Positions 42,437 to 51,707 are shown, numbered from the stretch's first letter. The stretch is 64,000 nt of DNA from Paenibacillaceae bacterium (GCA_900766135.1 CAAFUF010000043.1:124001-188000); one strand, 5' to 3'. Numbers and translations: made by a program. The notes: generated by a model not told the origin, from the sequence alone.

Positions 42437-42752
42437 ACCCTAATCTGATGTTCCAACCTTCCTGCAGGACAGAGCGGTACAGTTCATCCGGTTGATCGTG
42501 CAGCGCACTTTCCGCATTCCGTTCTCGTGATTCCAGCGCCGCAGCCAGCCGCTCGCAATAAGCCACGCGCTCGGCCAAATATTCGTCCAACCGCGGAAAT
42601 CGAGGCCCCGGTGTCGGGGTGGCCCCGCTTTTCTTGCGCGTCAGCAGCAGGCCGGGCTCCTCCCGGAGCCTTCCGTCGCTTACGTCCGGTATTGCCGCTT
42701 CGACGAGGTCTGGGTGCCCATTGGCGGCGGTGTTCCGCGGCGCTCGATCCAA
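42435..42752 (-). CDS. Hypothetical protein of 105 residues, possibly a gene remnant
   Basis: I do not recognise this protein. The frame uses TTG at 42752 but has no ribosome site; it is open further up, through the end of the SDR gene. Codon use looks coding (GC-rich third positions), and the C-terminal half is helical (LDEYLAERVAYCERLAAALESRE). The stop coincides with the base of a strong terminator, which supports a real transcript end after the SDR gene. It may be a coupled small gene or the tail of a decayed larger gene. Confidence 0.4.
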   Translation of the reverse strand: MDRAPRNTAANGHPDLVEAAIPDVSDGRLREEPGLLLTRKKSGATPTPGPRFPRLDEYLAERVAYCERLAAALESRERNAESALHDQPDELYRSVLQEGWNIRLG

Positions 42753-42802
42753 GCGCAGGCCAGCGGCGGACGTAAAAGTAAGCCTTGGAGTCGGCCCTTC
42801 GC

Positions 42803-43567
42803 CTAAATGGCCGGCATCACATTACCGCCGCTGACCGGGAGGTAAGCCCCCGTGATAAATCCGGCCAATTCCGAAGCCAGGAACGCAACCGCATTGGCGA
42901 TATCCTGGTCTTCGCCCCGGCGTTTCAACGGAACCCCGGCGATATATGCCGCATCGTTGCGATCCGCAAGCCCGCGATCCTGTTCGCTGATCGTCCAGCC
43001 CGGCGCCACCTGGTTGACGGTGATCCCGTGCTCCCCCACTTCTTTAGCCAAAACGCGGTAGACGCCGTCCATCCCTCTTTTTCCCGCCGTATACGCCGAC
43101 TGGTTGGGGAAGTTCTGCATGGCGCATTCGGTATTAATCCCGATGAACCGCCCTTTTCCTTTGCCGATCATGGCCGGAATAAACGCCTTGGCCAAAAACA
43201 CGCTCTGCAGCACGCAGGATTCGAACTGGCTCACATAATCCTCCGCCGGTTGTTCCAGCACGGAGGTCCAGCTATACTGCACGACCGCATTCGCAACCAC
43301 GATATCCGGGTCGCCAAGCTCCGCCGCTACTTTCGCTTGCATCGCCATGATGTCCGCTTCCCGCGTAATATCGCCCTGAACGGTCATGGCCGTTCCGCCG
43401 GCCGCGGTAATCTCCCGCAGCAATTCCTGCGCTTTGGCTTCATTATGCATGTAGTGGATGGCCACCTTTGCGCCGCAAGCCGACAGCGTCCGTGTCATCA
43501 CCCGCCCTAGCTGGCCGGTCGCCCCGGTAATGAGCGCGGTTTTCCCCGACAAATCGATATTTACCAT
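42803..43567 (-). CDS. Short-chain dehydrogenase/reductase (SDR)
   Basis: The 254-residue protein has the classical SDR fold: cofactor motif TGATGQLG (residues 14-21), NAVVQYS in place of NNAG, and the active-site Tyr and Lys in YTAGK. The residue 13 before the Tyr, normally Ser, is Thr here, and no Ser stands close to that position. It is therefore an unusual member that may use Thr or may not be a standard dehydrogenase. Substrate unknown. The ATG has AAGGGGG upstream. A small unknown ORF follows before the terminator. Confidence 0.85.
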   Translation of the reverse strand: MVNIDLSGKTALITGATGQLGRVMTRTLSACGAKVAIHYMHNEAKAQELLREITAAGGTAMTVQGDITREADIMAMQAKVAAELGDPDIVVANAVVQYSWTSVLEQPAEDYVSQFESCVLQSVFLAKAFIPAMIGKGKGRFIGINTECAMQNFPNQSAYTAGKRGMDGVYRVLAKEVGEHGITVNQVAPGWTISEQDRGLADRNDAAYIAGVPLKRRGEDQDIANAVAFLASELAGFITGAYLPVSGGNVMPAI

Positions 43568-43660
43568 TGGCTGGTTTCCCCCTTGAGTCCGTTATCACTG
43601 AATAGCCCGAATCGAGCGTCATTCCCATTCTACCTTTCGGCCTTTGGAAAAGCGAACCGC

Positions 43661-43706
43661 AAAAAGGCCCGGCCAGGAGAAGCATTCCCTCGGCCAAGCC
43701 TTTTTT
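43661..43706. terminator. Rho-independent terminator
   Basis: AAAAAGGC-CCGGCC pairs imperfectly with GGCC-AAGCCTTTTT; T-rich tails occur on both strands. On the minus strand it ends the SLH gene transcript. Confidence 0.7.
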
Positions 43707-43723
43707 GAAAAATGAATCAAGCT

Positions 43724-45058
43724 TTACTGCGATTTGGCCGCAATCGAGAACACGACCGTTTTGGCGTTATTATCAACGAGTACGCTCACGGAAAAATCTC
43801 CGACGGTCGCCTGTTTGTCAGCTAGCGGCCGACCGGCTTCGACCTCGGCGCAAATCGCATCAAACCAGCGGCGGAACGCGATGGCGTCGTAGGTGAACAG
43901 CTGATTGGCAAACAGCTCGATCGATTCCGAATTCCGGGCCAGCGTTCCTTCCCGAAGCCGGACGGTGATGCCGTAGGTGTTGTAAGTCGGGTCGAGCCAG
44001 ATCGCCGCTTCCTCCTTCGCCGTCCCGCTGGACGAACCGGCTCCTCCTGCAGCCGTGGCCTGCTGCACCGCCGCTTTCTCCTTTTCGTCCTTGAACAGGC
44101 GCAGCGTGGTGTCGAATAAATCGTAATTGGTGCCGCGCAGCTGCCCGGCCTTCCGCAACGTATCATAGGCATCCCACATCCGCTTGTCGGGGAAAGCGAC
44201 GATTCTTTGTCCCCCGCCGACGGTCGGCACAAGCCGCTGCAGCTTTCCTTCTTCCGGTTGAATCGGGATCCGTTTGGTTTTGTCGGTCAGACGGTTCAGA
44301 ATCACGAGGGCCTCGGCCCGCGAAACGGTCCGGCCGACGCCGAAATTTCCGTCCGGGTAACCCTGCATGATCCCCTTGATCAACGATTCGGCGATGAACT
44401 TCTGCTGCCGGTCGCTCGCGCTGGTCAAATCCCCATAGGACGCGGCCACCCTGCGGCTAAACTGCTCGTCCTCCAGAAACTCGGTTTCTTGCAGCGTGTA
44501 ATAGAGCACCTCCGCCACATTTTCCCGGGTCATCCCCGTTTGAAAATCGCTGTAACGGCTTTTGTTCAAAAAATTCAGATCGCTTGCCACATCGATATAA
44601 GGTTTAGCCCAATAACCCGTCATGGCCGGCTTGAAGTCGAAGTAACGGTAATCCTGTTTCAGGATCGTCCGGTTCTCTTCGCTCAGCGATTCAAGAAAAG
44701 AAGCCCGCCAAGTGCGCTCCAGGTTCGGATGCTGCTCGCTATAGGACAAGATCAGCATCTTGATGAATTGGTCCACCTGTACCGGCTCGTTGGGCCGGAA
44801 CGTCCCGTCCGGGAACCCGTTCAGGATCCCCTGTGCGACCATGGACTCGATTTCCTCTTGCGCCCAATGTCCGCGAATATCTTTAAAAACACCGGAATTG
44901 CCGGGTACGGCCGCCGCAGCCCCGGCGATGGACGGACCGGCAAGATCATTCGCCGGCCCGTACGCTCCAGCCAATCCGATAAAGCCGGCTAGCAAGCAAA
45001 ACGCTGCCGCTTGACGCAATCTCCGTTTGAAGATGCGTTTCCAATTGATTCTGATCAT
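43724..45058 (-). CDS. S-layer-homology (SLH) domain protein
   Basis: The 444-residue exported protein has a basic start and a hydrophobic signal segment (about residues 12-45), then three SLH-type segments. The first is VFKDIRGHWAQEEIESMVAQG with PDGTFRPNEPV (about 55-105). The second is diverged (GYWAKPYIDVASDLNFLN, 135-180). The third is YPDGNFGVGRTVSRAEALVILNRL (about 205-255). SLH domains bind pyruvylated wall polymer. The remaining C-terminal region (about 270-440) is unrecognised. Start ATG 45058 has GGGAGG seven bases upstream; the frame opens nine codons earlier without a site. Confidence 0.88.
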   Translation of the reverse strand: MIRINWKRIFKRRLRQAAAFCLLAGFIGLAGAYGPANDLAGPSIAGAAAAVPGNSGVFKDIRGHWAQEEIESMVAQGILNGFPDGTFRPNEPVQVDQFIKMLILSYSEQHPNLERTWRASFLESLSEENRTILKQDYRYFDFKPAMTGYWAKPYIDVASDLNFLNKSRYSDFQTGMTRENVAEVLYYTLQETEFLEDEQFSRRVAASYGDLTSASDRQQKFIAESLIKGIMQGYPDGNFGVGRTVSRAEALVILNRLTDKTKRIPIQPEEGKLQRLVPTVGGGQRIVAFPDKRMWDAYDTLRKAGQLRGTNYDLFDTTLRLFKDEKEKAAVQQATAAGGAGSSSGTAKEEAAIWLDPTYNTYGITVRLREGTLARNSESIELFANQLFTYDAIAFRRWFDAICAEVEAGRPLADKQATVGDFSVSVLVDNNAKTVVFSIAAKSQ

Positions 45059-45221
45059 GACGTAGCCTCCCAAGTCTTTACACATGTTGCGTTATGTACA
45101 GCAGACGTAAGTACGCCGCCACTACTCAGAAAACCATAATTCGGAACGGATGTGAATAGGCCGAACGACAGCCTGAATTCCGGCATAACCGGCGCGGATT
45201 CGCCTGCGCTAAACGAACCAG

Positions 45222-45250
45222 AAAAAGCCCAAGGGCAGTGCCCTGGGCCT
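45222..45250 (-). terminator. Rho-independent terminator of the arsR-type gene
   Basis: On the minus strand GGCCCAGGGCA pairs with TGCCCTTGGGCT (one mismatch) across a short loop and runs into TTTTTC. Confidence 0.85.
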
Positions 45251-45270
45251 GGTTGAATGAAAGGTTCCCG

Positions 45271-45609
45271 TTACTCCGAAATGGTACTTTCATCCTTCGG
45301 GCCGGATTTCTCGTATGCCAGCAGGATCGAATCCAGCAAGCCGGGAAAACGGGATTCCAAATCTTCCTCCCTTACCGACATAAACCGCTGCGTGCCTTGG
45401 ATGCGGGTAAACACGACGCCGGCCTCCCGCAGCGTCCGGATATGATGGGATAACGTCGATTTGGCGATCGGCACCTCGAAGTAATTGCAAGGCCGTTCGC
45501 CGCTTCGGCGCATTTCAGCCACGACGCTGAGCCGGATCGGGTCGCTTAAAGCGTATAACACGGAAGACAGCTGAATGTCATCCCGGTCGGGGTGATGTAG
45601 GACTTTCAT
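45271..45609 (-). CDS. ArsR/SmtB-family winged-helix repressor
   Basis: The 112-residue regulator has the ArsR winged helix: LSSVLYALSDPIRLSVVAEMRR, recognition helix in AKSTLSHHIRTLREAGVV, and a wing with FTRIQGTQRFMSVR. No metal-binding Cys pair (CxC) is present; the single Cys lies in PCNYF. It probably responds to a drug or a redox signal, not arsenite. The start is ATG at 45609 with AAGGAG nine bases upstream. It is divergent from an MFS exporter, and two palindromes lie between them, so it likely represses both. Confidence 0.9.
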   Translation of the reverse strand: MKVLHHPDRDDIQLSSVLYALSDPIRLSVVAEMRRSGERPCNYFEVPIAKSTLSHHIRTLREAGVVFTRIQGTQRFMSVREEDLESRFPGLLDSILLAYEKSGPKDESTISE

Positions 45610-45643
45610 CAGGTAAAACTCCTTCATATCTAAAATTCGTGAT

Positions 45644-45656
45644 GAATGAATCATTC
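45644..45656. promoter_or_regulatory. Candidate operator palindrome
   Basis: GAATGAATCATTC is a perfect 6+1+6 dyad in the divergent arsR-MFS promoter region, 35 bases before the repressor start. It is a possible ArsR-type operator. Confidence 0.4.
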
Positions 45657-45696
45657 CCTATTTACATCATAAGCCATGTCATGCTATATTTCAATC

Positions 45697-45714
45697 GTTC
45701 GATAATATTCGAAC
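45697..45714. promoter_or_regulatory. Candidate ArsR-family operator
   Basis: GTTCGA-N6-TCGAAC with an AT-rich centre resembles ArsR/SmtB operators and lies 33 bases before the MFS start. Confidence 0.5.
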
Positions 45715-45746
45715 TTTAGAACAAAGAAAGAGTGGGTGAAAAAACC

Positions 45747-47153
45747 ATGCAAAAGATCTCCACCGAATTCAAAAATACCGCAGGGCCGTCTCCCTCACCT
45801 TCCTTAACCAACGAAGGTTTGCTGACGGCGTTGCTCGCGATTGCCGTGGTGTTGGTTATCATGAACACGGCCATGTTTAACTTGGCGCTGCCGGACGTCA
45901 CCGAAGCCTTCCATTTGTCGGCCGCCGTCACTTCCCTGATCGTCACGGGATACTCGATCATGTTTGCCATCTCGTCGATCACGTTCAGCCGTCTTTCCGA
46001 CTTTCTGCCGATCCGGCGCCTGCTGGCGATCGGACTTACGACGCTGGGGATTGCCGCCGTCGCCGGGTTGTTCAGCCCAAGCTTCTGGATACTGCTCGCC
46101 GTTCGCGTTGTTCAGGCATCCGGGGCAGGAGCGGTCGTCTCGCTGTCGCTGGTGACCTTATCCCGCTACGTTCCTATCGAGCGGCGCGGCAAAGCGATGG
46201 CCTTGATCATGTCGGCCGTATCGCTGGGTCTCGGTCTTGGCCCCGTTGCCGGCGGCGCGATCGTAGAATATTTCGGCTGGAGATACCTGTTCGTCATCAC
46301 GGCGTTCACGCTGTTGTTAGTACCGCTGTTTCTTCGGCATATCCCGCGGGAACAGCCGGTTCGGGGAGCGTTCGATACCCCGGGCGCGATTTTCGTGGCC
46401 GTCGGCACAACCGGTTTGCTGTTGTTTCTGACGGAGCATTCCTGGACGGCGCTGGCGTTTGGTGCCGCGGCGTTGGCTCTATTCGTCTGGCGTATCCGCA
46501 CCGCCTCCAACCCGTTCGTCTCGCCCGCGTTGTTTAGCAACGGGTCGTACCTCGCCTTGTCGATCGTCGGCATCGCAGCGTATTTGTGCAGCTTCGCCAC
46601 CTTATTTTTGCTGCCTCAAATTTTGGTTCATCGCTTTGGGTTAACCGCCAGCCATGCCGGGCTGATCATCTTCCCGGGCTCAATGCTGGCGATGGTCGCC
46701 TCCCGCAGGGTCGGCTCCGTCATCGATCGCCACGGCAACGGCGCGATCCTGCGGTATGTTCCGCTGCTCGTGCTCAGCTCCATGCTTCTGTTCGCCCTGT
46801 TCAGCGGGCAATCGTGGCTGGCCATCCTGTTCATCTATATGCTGATCAGCTTAGGGTTCACGATGCTTTCCAGCAGCGTATCCAATGAAATTTCCCGGAT
46901 TCTGCCGGCATCTCAGGTTGGCTCGGGGATGGGGCTCTACCAATTGCTGCAGTTCTTCAGCGGCGCCTTCAGCGTAGCCATGGCCTCCAGCGCCATGGAA
47001 TGGCAGCACGGACTGTCGCTGTCCGCCGCCTACTCCAACATTTTCTGGGGACTCATGGTGATGGCGTTGCTCGCCCTCGGCTCGTCATTTGTTTATTTAC
47101 GCAGCATGGCCATAAAAGGAAGATCGCAGCAAGGCACCTCTTTTGAAGCGTAA
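45747..47153 (+). CDS. MFS drug/metabolite exporter
   Basis: The 468-residue protein has about 14 hydrophobic segments. Family marks are AIAVVLVIMNTAMFNLALPDV in helix 1, FSRLSDFLPIRRLLAIG (motif A-like loop) and GLGLGPVAGGAIVEYFGWR (motif C, exporter-type). This fits the DHA2 drug-H+ antiporter class. Substrate unknown. The frame opens at a GTG at 45732, but the ATG at 45747 has GGGTGA about nine bases upstream and is chosen. It is divergent from the ArsR gene, which probably represses it, and it ends in a terminator shared with the convergent permease. Confidence 0.88.
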   Translation: MQKISTEFKNTAGPSPSPSLTNEGLLTALLAIAVVLVIMNTAMFNLALPDVTEAFHLSAAVTSLIVTGYSIMFAISSITFSRLSDFLPIRRLLAIGLTTLGIAAVAGLFSPSFWILLAVRVVQASGAGAVVSLSLVTLSRYVPIERRGKAMALIMSAVSLGLGLGPVAGGAIVEYFGWRYLFVITAFTLLLVPLFLRHIPREQPVRGAFDTPGAIFVAVGTTGLLLFLTEHSWTALAFGAAALALFVWRIRTASNPFVSPALFSNGSYLALSIVGIAAYLCSFATLFLLPQILVHRFGLTASHAGLIIFPGSMLAMVASRRVGSVIDRHGNGAILRYVPLLVLSSMLLFALFSGQSWLAILFIYMLISLGFTMLSSSVSNEISRILPASQVGSGMGLYQLLQFFSGAFSVAMASSAMEWQHGLSLSAAYSNIFWGLMVMALLALGSSFVYLRSMAIKGRSQQGTSFEA

Positions 47154-47166
47154 CCCGGTTGAATAT

Positions 47167-47227
47167 AACGAAAACCCCTGGGGCTAAACGGAACAAATGC
47201 TTTCCGCCGCCCTCAGGGGTATTCGTT
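47167..47227. terminator. Bidirectional rho-independent terminator
   Basis: AACGAAAACCCCTGGGGC pairs with GCCCTCAGGGGTATTCGTT (a few mismatches) between convergent stops. Confidence 0.75.
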
Positions 47228-47246
47228 ATTCCAGGCTACCCTGGAC

Positions 47247-49769
47247 TTATTCGGCTTCCCTTAACCTTTCCACGATCGACATCCGCGACATCCGGCGGTA
47301 CGAAGCCAACGTCGTGGTCAAGGCGATCGCGATGAGCAGCGGTACCATGCCGGCAATCGGCAGCGGGCTCATGCGGAATTCCGCAAACGCGATATTGTCC
47401 GCGACGCCCTTGGCTACCAGATACGTTAATCCCAGGCCTGCCGTACCCGCGATCGCAATCGTCAGCAACACGCTGTAGAGACCTTCCGCCACCAGCATTT
47501 TTTTCAGTTGGTTTCGGGTCATGCCAACGCTTTCCAATATGGCAAATTCGTTCCGGCGGGCCAACATTCCGGTGATTACCGTGTTGACATAGTTCAAAAT
47601 CCCGATCAAAGCGATGATAAAGCACAAGCTGTAGCCGATCGTTTGAAATATGCGGATAAAGCCTTGCATTTCCTGTTTGTAATCCTCCCGCGATTTAACG
47701 ATCAAGGTTGGCCGGGACGCCGCCGCGGATTTTACCGCCGCCTCCACTTCAGCGAGCTTGGACGGATCGGCGTGCAGGGTAGTGGACAAGATAATCGGGT
47801 CCCTCACCGCGTTGACGAACTCGTCCGACGGCCAAAACACGTTAAACCCGCCCATGTTATAAAACTGGGTTCCCGCCGCATACAGTGCACCCGATTTCAT
47901 GACCGCCATGACCTCGTAGCTTTTCTTCATACCGTCCAGTCGAATCACGTCTCCCGGCTGAAAATAAGAGGCGTACCGGTCCGAACCAAGCAACGCTTCC
48001 GTAATGAGCACGTAATTCCCGGAGGCGAACTTGTCCCGGTCCAATGTCCCGGCGACGATCTCGTTTTTATCGATCACATCGTACCAACCGGGGTCCAGGC
48101 CATGTAGCTGTAACGAAACGGCTCCATTGTCAAGAATAGTGGTGAAGTCGGGTCTACCGGGATCTTCCGTCGCCGCCAGAGGTTCAAGCATGCGCCGGAT
48201 CGGTTCATCGATTTTTAACGAATCACCTTTATAGTACACGTTGTCCAAGCCGGTGACCCCGTCGATACGCTTTAACGAATCTGCAACCTCCGGGGTCAGC
48301 GCGGCGGCCTCCGGCTCGGGCACGCCGATCCGGCTGCCGGCATCCTCTTTGACCACAAAGTCTCCCGAAATAAAGCTGTTCAAGTACTTATTTACGCTAA
48401 ACGAAGAAATGACCGTATAAATGACGCTGAACAAAATGATGCTGAGCGACAAAGAGGCCAGCATGAGCCATAGCTTCTTTTTGCTCCGGAACAGATTGCC
48501 AAGCGCCATTCGGGACAGTTGGGCCCCGCGCGCCGAGCGTTTGATTTTCCGGCCCGTGCTCCCGCCGCCGATCCCGGAGAACTTCACGGCCTCGACCGGC
48601 GAAATCCGCGCCGCGGTCCGCCCCGGTTTGCTTGTGCCGATCCGCACCGTCAAATAGGCGAATAGAGCGGCTCCGACAAAAATCAGCGGGTTGGCCGAAT
48701 AAGCGGTATCCATCTCGTTGGACAAACGGAACATCAGCGGCATCAGCCAGACGCCGACTCCGTAGCCCAAAGCCAAACCGATCGGAAGCCCCGCCAAATA
48801 CAGCCGGTTCGCCTGAATGGAAATGACCCTCCTGAGTTGGCGCGGGGTGGTCCCGATCGTTTTCAGCAACCCGTAAAATTTGATGTCCCGCACGACGGAA
48901 ATATGAAAAATATTGTAGATCAGCAGATATCCGCTCAACATGATGATCAGGATCAAAACGAGGAACGGCACCGCGTTCGCCGGATCTTCCTGAAGGGCGA
49001 CGCTGCTGTAGGACCAGTTTACGCCGTACGGGACGTCGAGTCCGGTATCGGACAACACCTTTTTCAGCTTCTTTTCAATGCCGAAGGAATCCGCGAACAT
49101 GACGTCCAACCGGATCGTATTGACGTAACCTTGCCCCAGCCGGGTCTGGACGGGATCGATATGCGACAAATTGCGCTTCACAAAAGCATCCGATACGAAC
49201 GCCTGCCCCACCATGCCCAGGTTCCGATCCGCCGGAAAAATTCCCGACAACACGAACTCTCTGGCGATAACTTGTTCATCGATATCGATATCCAGTTTGA
49301 CCTTGGCCCCCAACTTGTGAGGTACGCCAAGCGATTCCAGCACCCATCCGCTCATCGCAATCTCGTTCTCTTCCTTCGGCAAACCACCTTGCTCGAATCG
49401 GATGAAGCTGTGCTTGGCTTCGTTTTCGTCGATCTGGTCGATCTCCAGTTCCGTACCGCGAAATGCGTCGCTTATCCCGCGCCCGACCACCACGGATCTG
49501 CCGTATTCCTTGATGGAAGGATGCTTTTGGAGCTTATCGGCCTCCTCCGGCGTTAAATATTTGAAGCTGCCATGAAAATCGCCGCCGGCCGTTTTCATTT
49601 TGGTTAGCTGCATCGATTCGTTGAGGCTGAAAGCCATCGTAAACACCGAAGTGAGCAGCAGCGTCGTTAGCACGATGGCGCTGACGATGATCGCGTTACG
49701 CGGCAGATTGGCTTTCAGGCTCCGGCTAGCCAACTGCGCGACCGCCTTGCGGTTATTCGTGGACGGCAT
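47247..49769 (-). CDS. Large FtsX-type ABC permease (antimicrobial-peptide or lipoprotein exporter class)
   Basis: The 840-residue permease has an N-terminal helix, a large extracellular region (about 55-255), an FtsX domain (about 260-385, FLVLILIIMLSGYLLIYNIFHISVVRDIKFYGLLKTIG), a second extracellular region (about 430-700) and a second FtsX domain near the C terminus (IIALIGILNYVNTVITGMLARRNEFAILESVGMT). This doubled FtsX layout is typical of peptide-sensing or detoxifying exporters. It works with the ATPase just upstream; the genes overlap by 17 bases. Start ATG 49769 has GGAGG nine bases before it. Confidence 0.9.
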   Translation of the reverse strand: MPSTNNRKAVAQLASRSLKANLPRNAIIVSAIVLTTLLLTSVFTMAFSLNESMQLTKMKTAGGDFHGSFKYLTPEEADKLQKHPSIKEYGRSVVVGRGISDAFRGTELEIDQIDENEAKHSFIRFEQGGLPKEENEIAMSGWVLESLGVPHKLGAKVKLDIDIDEQVIAREFVLSGIFPADRNLGMVGQAFVSDAFVKRNLSHIDPVQTRLGQGYVNTIRLDVMFADSFGIEKKLKKVLSDTGLDVPYGVNWSYSSVALQEDPANAVPFLVLILIIMLSGYLLIYNIFHISVVRDIKFYGLLKTIGTTPRQLRRVISIQANRLYLAGLPIGLALGYGVGVWLMPLMFRLSNEMDTAYSANPLIFVGAALFAYLTVRIGTSKPGRTAARISPVEAVKFSGIGGGSTGRKIKRSARGAQLSRMALGNLFRSKKKLWLMLASLSLSIILFSVIYTVISSFSVNKYLNSFISGDFVVKEDAGSRIGVPEPEAAALTPEVADSLKRIDGVTGLDNVYYKGDSLKIDEPIRRMLEPLAATEDPGRPDFTTILDNGAVSLQLHGLDPGWYDVIDKNEIVAGTLDRDKFASGNYVLITEALLGSDRYASYFQPGDVIRLDGMKKSYEVMAVMKSGALYAAGTQFYNMGGFNVFWPSDEFVNAVRDPIILSTTLHADPSKLAEVEAAVKSAAASRPTLIVKSREDYKQEMQGFIRIFQTIGYSLCFIIALIGILNYVNTVITGMLARRNEFAILESVGMTRNQLKKMLVAEGLYSVLLTIAIAGTAGLGLTYLVAKGVADNIAFAEFRMSPLPIAGMVPLLIAIALTTTLASYRRMSRMSIVERLREAE

Positions 49770-50466
49770 CCGTTTCCGCCTCCCTCCCGGCACGACCGGA
49801 ACGACTGACGATTTGGCCGTCCTCGATCCGCACGATTCGATCCGCGGTGAGTGCGATCTCTTCATTGTGCGTAATCATCACGATCGTCTGGTGGAACCGT
49901 TCGCTCATCTGCTTCAGCAGCACCATCACTTCCTGGCTCGTTTTGCTGTCCAGATTCCCCGTCGGCTCGTCCGCCAGCACGATCGAAGGCTTGGTCGCCA
50001 GCGCTCTCGCGATCGCCACGCGCTGCTGCTGCCCGCCGGACAGATTCGCGGGCAACTGATACACCTTATCGGACAACCCAAGCGCCCCGATCACCTGATC
50101 CACATGCTCCCGATCCACGCGGGCACCGTCCAGCTCGATCGGTAACACGATATTTTCGTAGACGTTCAAGATGGGAATCAGATTGTAGCTCTGGAACACA
50201 AAACCGACCGACCGTCGCCGGAAAATCGTCATTTTCTCGTCATTCATGGCATAAATATCGTTCCCGTCCACATACACCTTGCCGCCGGTGGGGCGGTCCA
50301 ACCCGCCCAGCATGTGGAGCAGCGTGCTTTTTCCGCTGCCGCTTGTGCCAACGATCGCGACAAACTCGCCTTTATCCACGCTAAGCGTGATTCCATTCAA
50401 CGCCTTGACGGCGTTAGAACCTTGGCCATAGGTTTTCTTCAACTCTTCCGTTTGCAAGATCGGCAT
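49753..50466 (-). CDS. MacB/BceA-type ABC ATPase
   Basis: The 237-residue ATPase has Walker A GTSGSGKST, Q loop FQSYNLIPILNV, signature LSGGQQQRVAIARAL, Walker B IVLADEPTGNLDSKT and switch His MITHNEEIA. The DEPTGNLD form is the mark of the MacB/LolD/BceA group that drives FtsX permeases. It pairs with the overlapping downstream permease. A terminator lies between it and the kinase gene upstream, so it may have its own promoter within the 116-base gap. GGGAGG precedes the ATG. Confidence 0.94.
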   Translation of the reverse strand: MPILQTEELKKTYGQGSNAVKALNGITLSVDKGEFVAIVGTSGSGKSTLLHMLGGLDRPTGGKVYVDGNDIYAMNDEKMTIFRRRSVGFVFQSYNLIPILNVYENIVLPIELDGARVDREHVDQVIGALGLSDKVYQLPANLSGGQQQRVAIARALATKPSIVLADEPTGNLDSKTSQEVMVLLKQMSERFHQTIVMITHNEEIALTADRIVRIEDGQIVSRSGRAGREAETDAVHE

Positions 50467-50485
50467 GCCGGTTTCTACCTCCCAA

Positions 50486-50518
50486 TAAAAAATCCTGTAC
50501 GGGGTTCGTACAGGACTT
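50486..50518 (-). terminator. Terminator between kinase and ATPase genes
   Basis: On the minus strand TCCTGTAC pairs perfectly with GTACAGGA over a seven-base loop, followed by TTTTTTATT. Confidence 0.87.
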
Positions 50519-50582
50519 AATGTAGCAAATCATTCTTACGATCGGATGTCCGAAAAATAACAGGTTCGACATAATCCATCGT

Positions 50583-51707
50583 TTACATGCCGGGCAAAAA
50601 CACCGAAAATACCGTGCCTTCGCCGAGCCTGGACGACACCTTGATGTATCCGCCCTGAGCGGCTATAATCTCCCGGGCCAGATACAAGCCGATGCCGACG
50701 CCTTCGTACTTGGCCGCTTGCTTGCTGCGATAAAAACGTTTGAAAATATCGTTCCATTCCTGCTCCGCGATGCCCATGCCCTGATCGGCGACATCGATGC
50801 GGACAAACATTTCCCCCGCCGCAGCCGAAATACGGATGCCGCTCCCGGCGGCGCTGTATTTGACTGCATTTTCCAGCAAGTTAAACAGAGCCTCGCCCGT
50901 CCATTTGGGATCCTGCCGTACCGAAATATCCGGGGTGCAATCAATGGCGATTCCAACGCTTTTGCGTTCCGCGGCGGCATAAACCTGAGATACGGCTTGG
51001 GTAATCGTCGGAATCAGCGGCGATACGGCCGTTTGCAAGGCAATCATCCCCGTCTCGAGCCGGGACATTTTGACCAACGACCCGATCAGCCAATCGAGCT
51101 TGGCAGCTTGCGCCTTTATTTGAGCCGCATACTGGCGGGCCTCCTCGCTCAGATCCGAGAGTTCCTCCAGCAGCTCGCCGTACAGGATGATGCTCGACAG
51201 CGGCGTTTTCGTTTGGTGGGAAATATCGGAGAGAAGCGTCTGAAGATGGCTTCGCTCCGCTTCGACTTGCCCTTCGCGCGCCCGGGCCAGCTCGACGTAA
51301 CGGATCACCTTGTTCTCCAGTGCGGAAAGTTCCGTCTCTTCATAGCCGGTCAGACGCGGCCTGCCGGCGATTGCCGTATCCACGATGTCATAAGCAGCCT
51401 GGATGGCCGCAGCCGACTTCGCCCGCAGCGTCCAAACGAAAGTGCCGGCCAATAAGAGCAGCGCCCCGGCGAAACCCGCCGGCAGCCAAAGCGGCGGGGT
51501 AAACACTTCCCCGGACGATGCCCAAGCCGCCAGCGGATAGCCCAGCACGAGCAGGACAAACAGCGCTCCGTAAGCAACGGTAAGCCCATTGAAGTCAAGC
51601 CCGTTCCGACGCGCTGAACCGGCTTGTCCATCCGTTCGCGGAAGGACGCGACGCGACGCGAACTCGGCCAGCCCATGCTCCCCTCTGGATTCCCCGCCGT
51701 TTGTCAT
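50583..51707 (-). CDS. Short-loop (BceS-like) sensor histidine kinase
   Basis: The 374-residue kinase has a cytoplasmic tail of about 40 residues, two membrane helices (about 44-62 and 76-95) joined by only ~13 residues, a linker, the HisKA motif DISHQTKTPL (His164), N box LFNLLENAVKYS, G1 DQGMGI and G2 GVGIGLYLAREI. With so short an outer loop it cannot bind a ligand alone. Kinases of this build usually sense flux through a linked ABC transporter, which here lies just downstream. The ATG overlaps the regulator stop by four bases (ATGA). Confidence 0.9.
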   Translation of the reverse strand: MTNGGESRGEHGLAEFASRRVLPRTDGQAGSARRNGLDFNGLTVAYGALFVLLVLGYPLAAWASSGEVFTPPLWLPAGFAGALLLLAGTFVWTLRAKSAAAIQAAYDIVDTAIAGRPRLTGYEETELSALENKVIRYVELARAREGQVEAERSHLQTLLSDISHQTKTPLSSIILYGELLEELSDLSEEARQYAAQIKAQAAKLDWLIGSLVKMSRLETGMIALQTAVSPLIPTITQAVSQVYAAAERKSVGIAIDCTPDISVRQDPKWTGEALFNLLENAVKYSAAGSGIRISAAAGEMFVRIDVADQGMGIAEQEWNDIFKRFYRSKQAAKYEGVGIGLYLAREIIAAQGGYIKVSSRLGEGTVFSVFLPGM

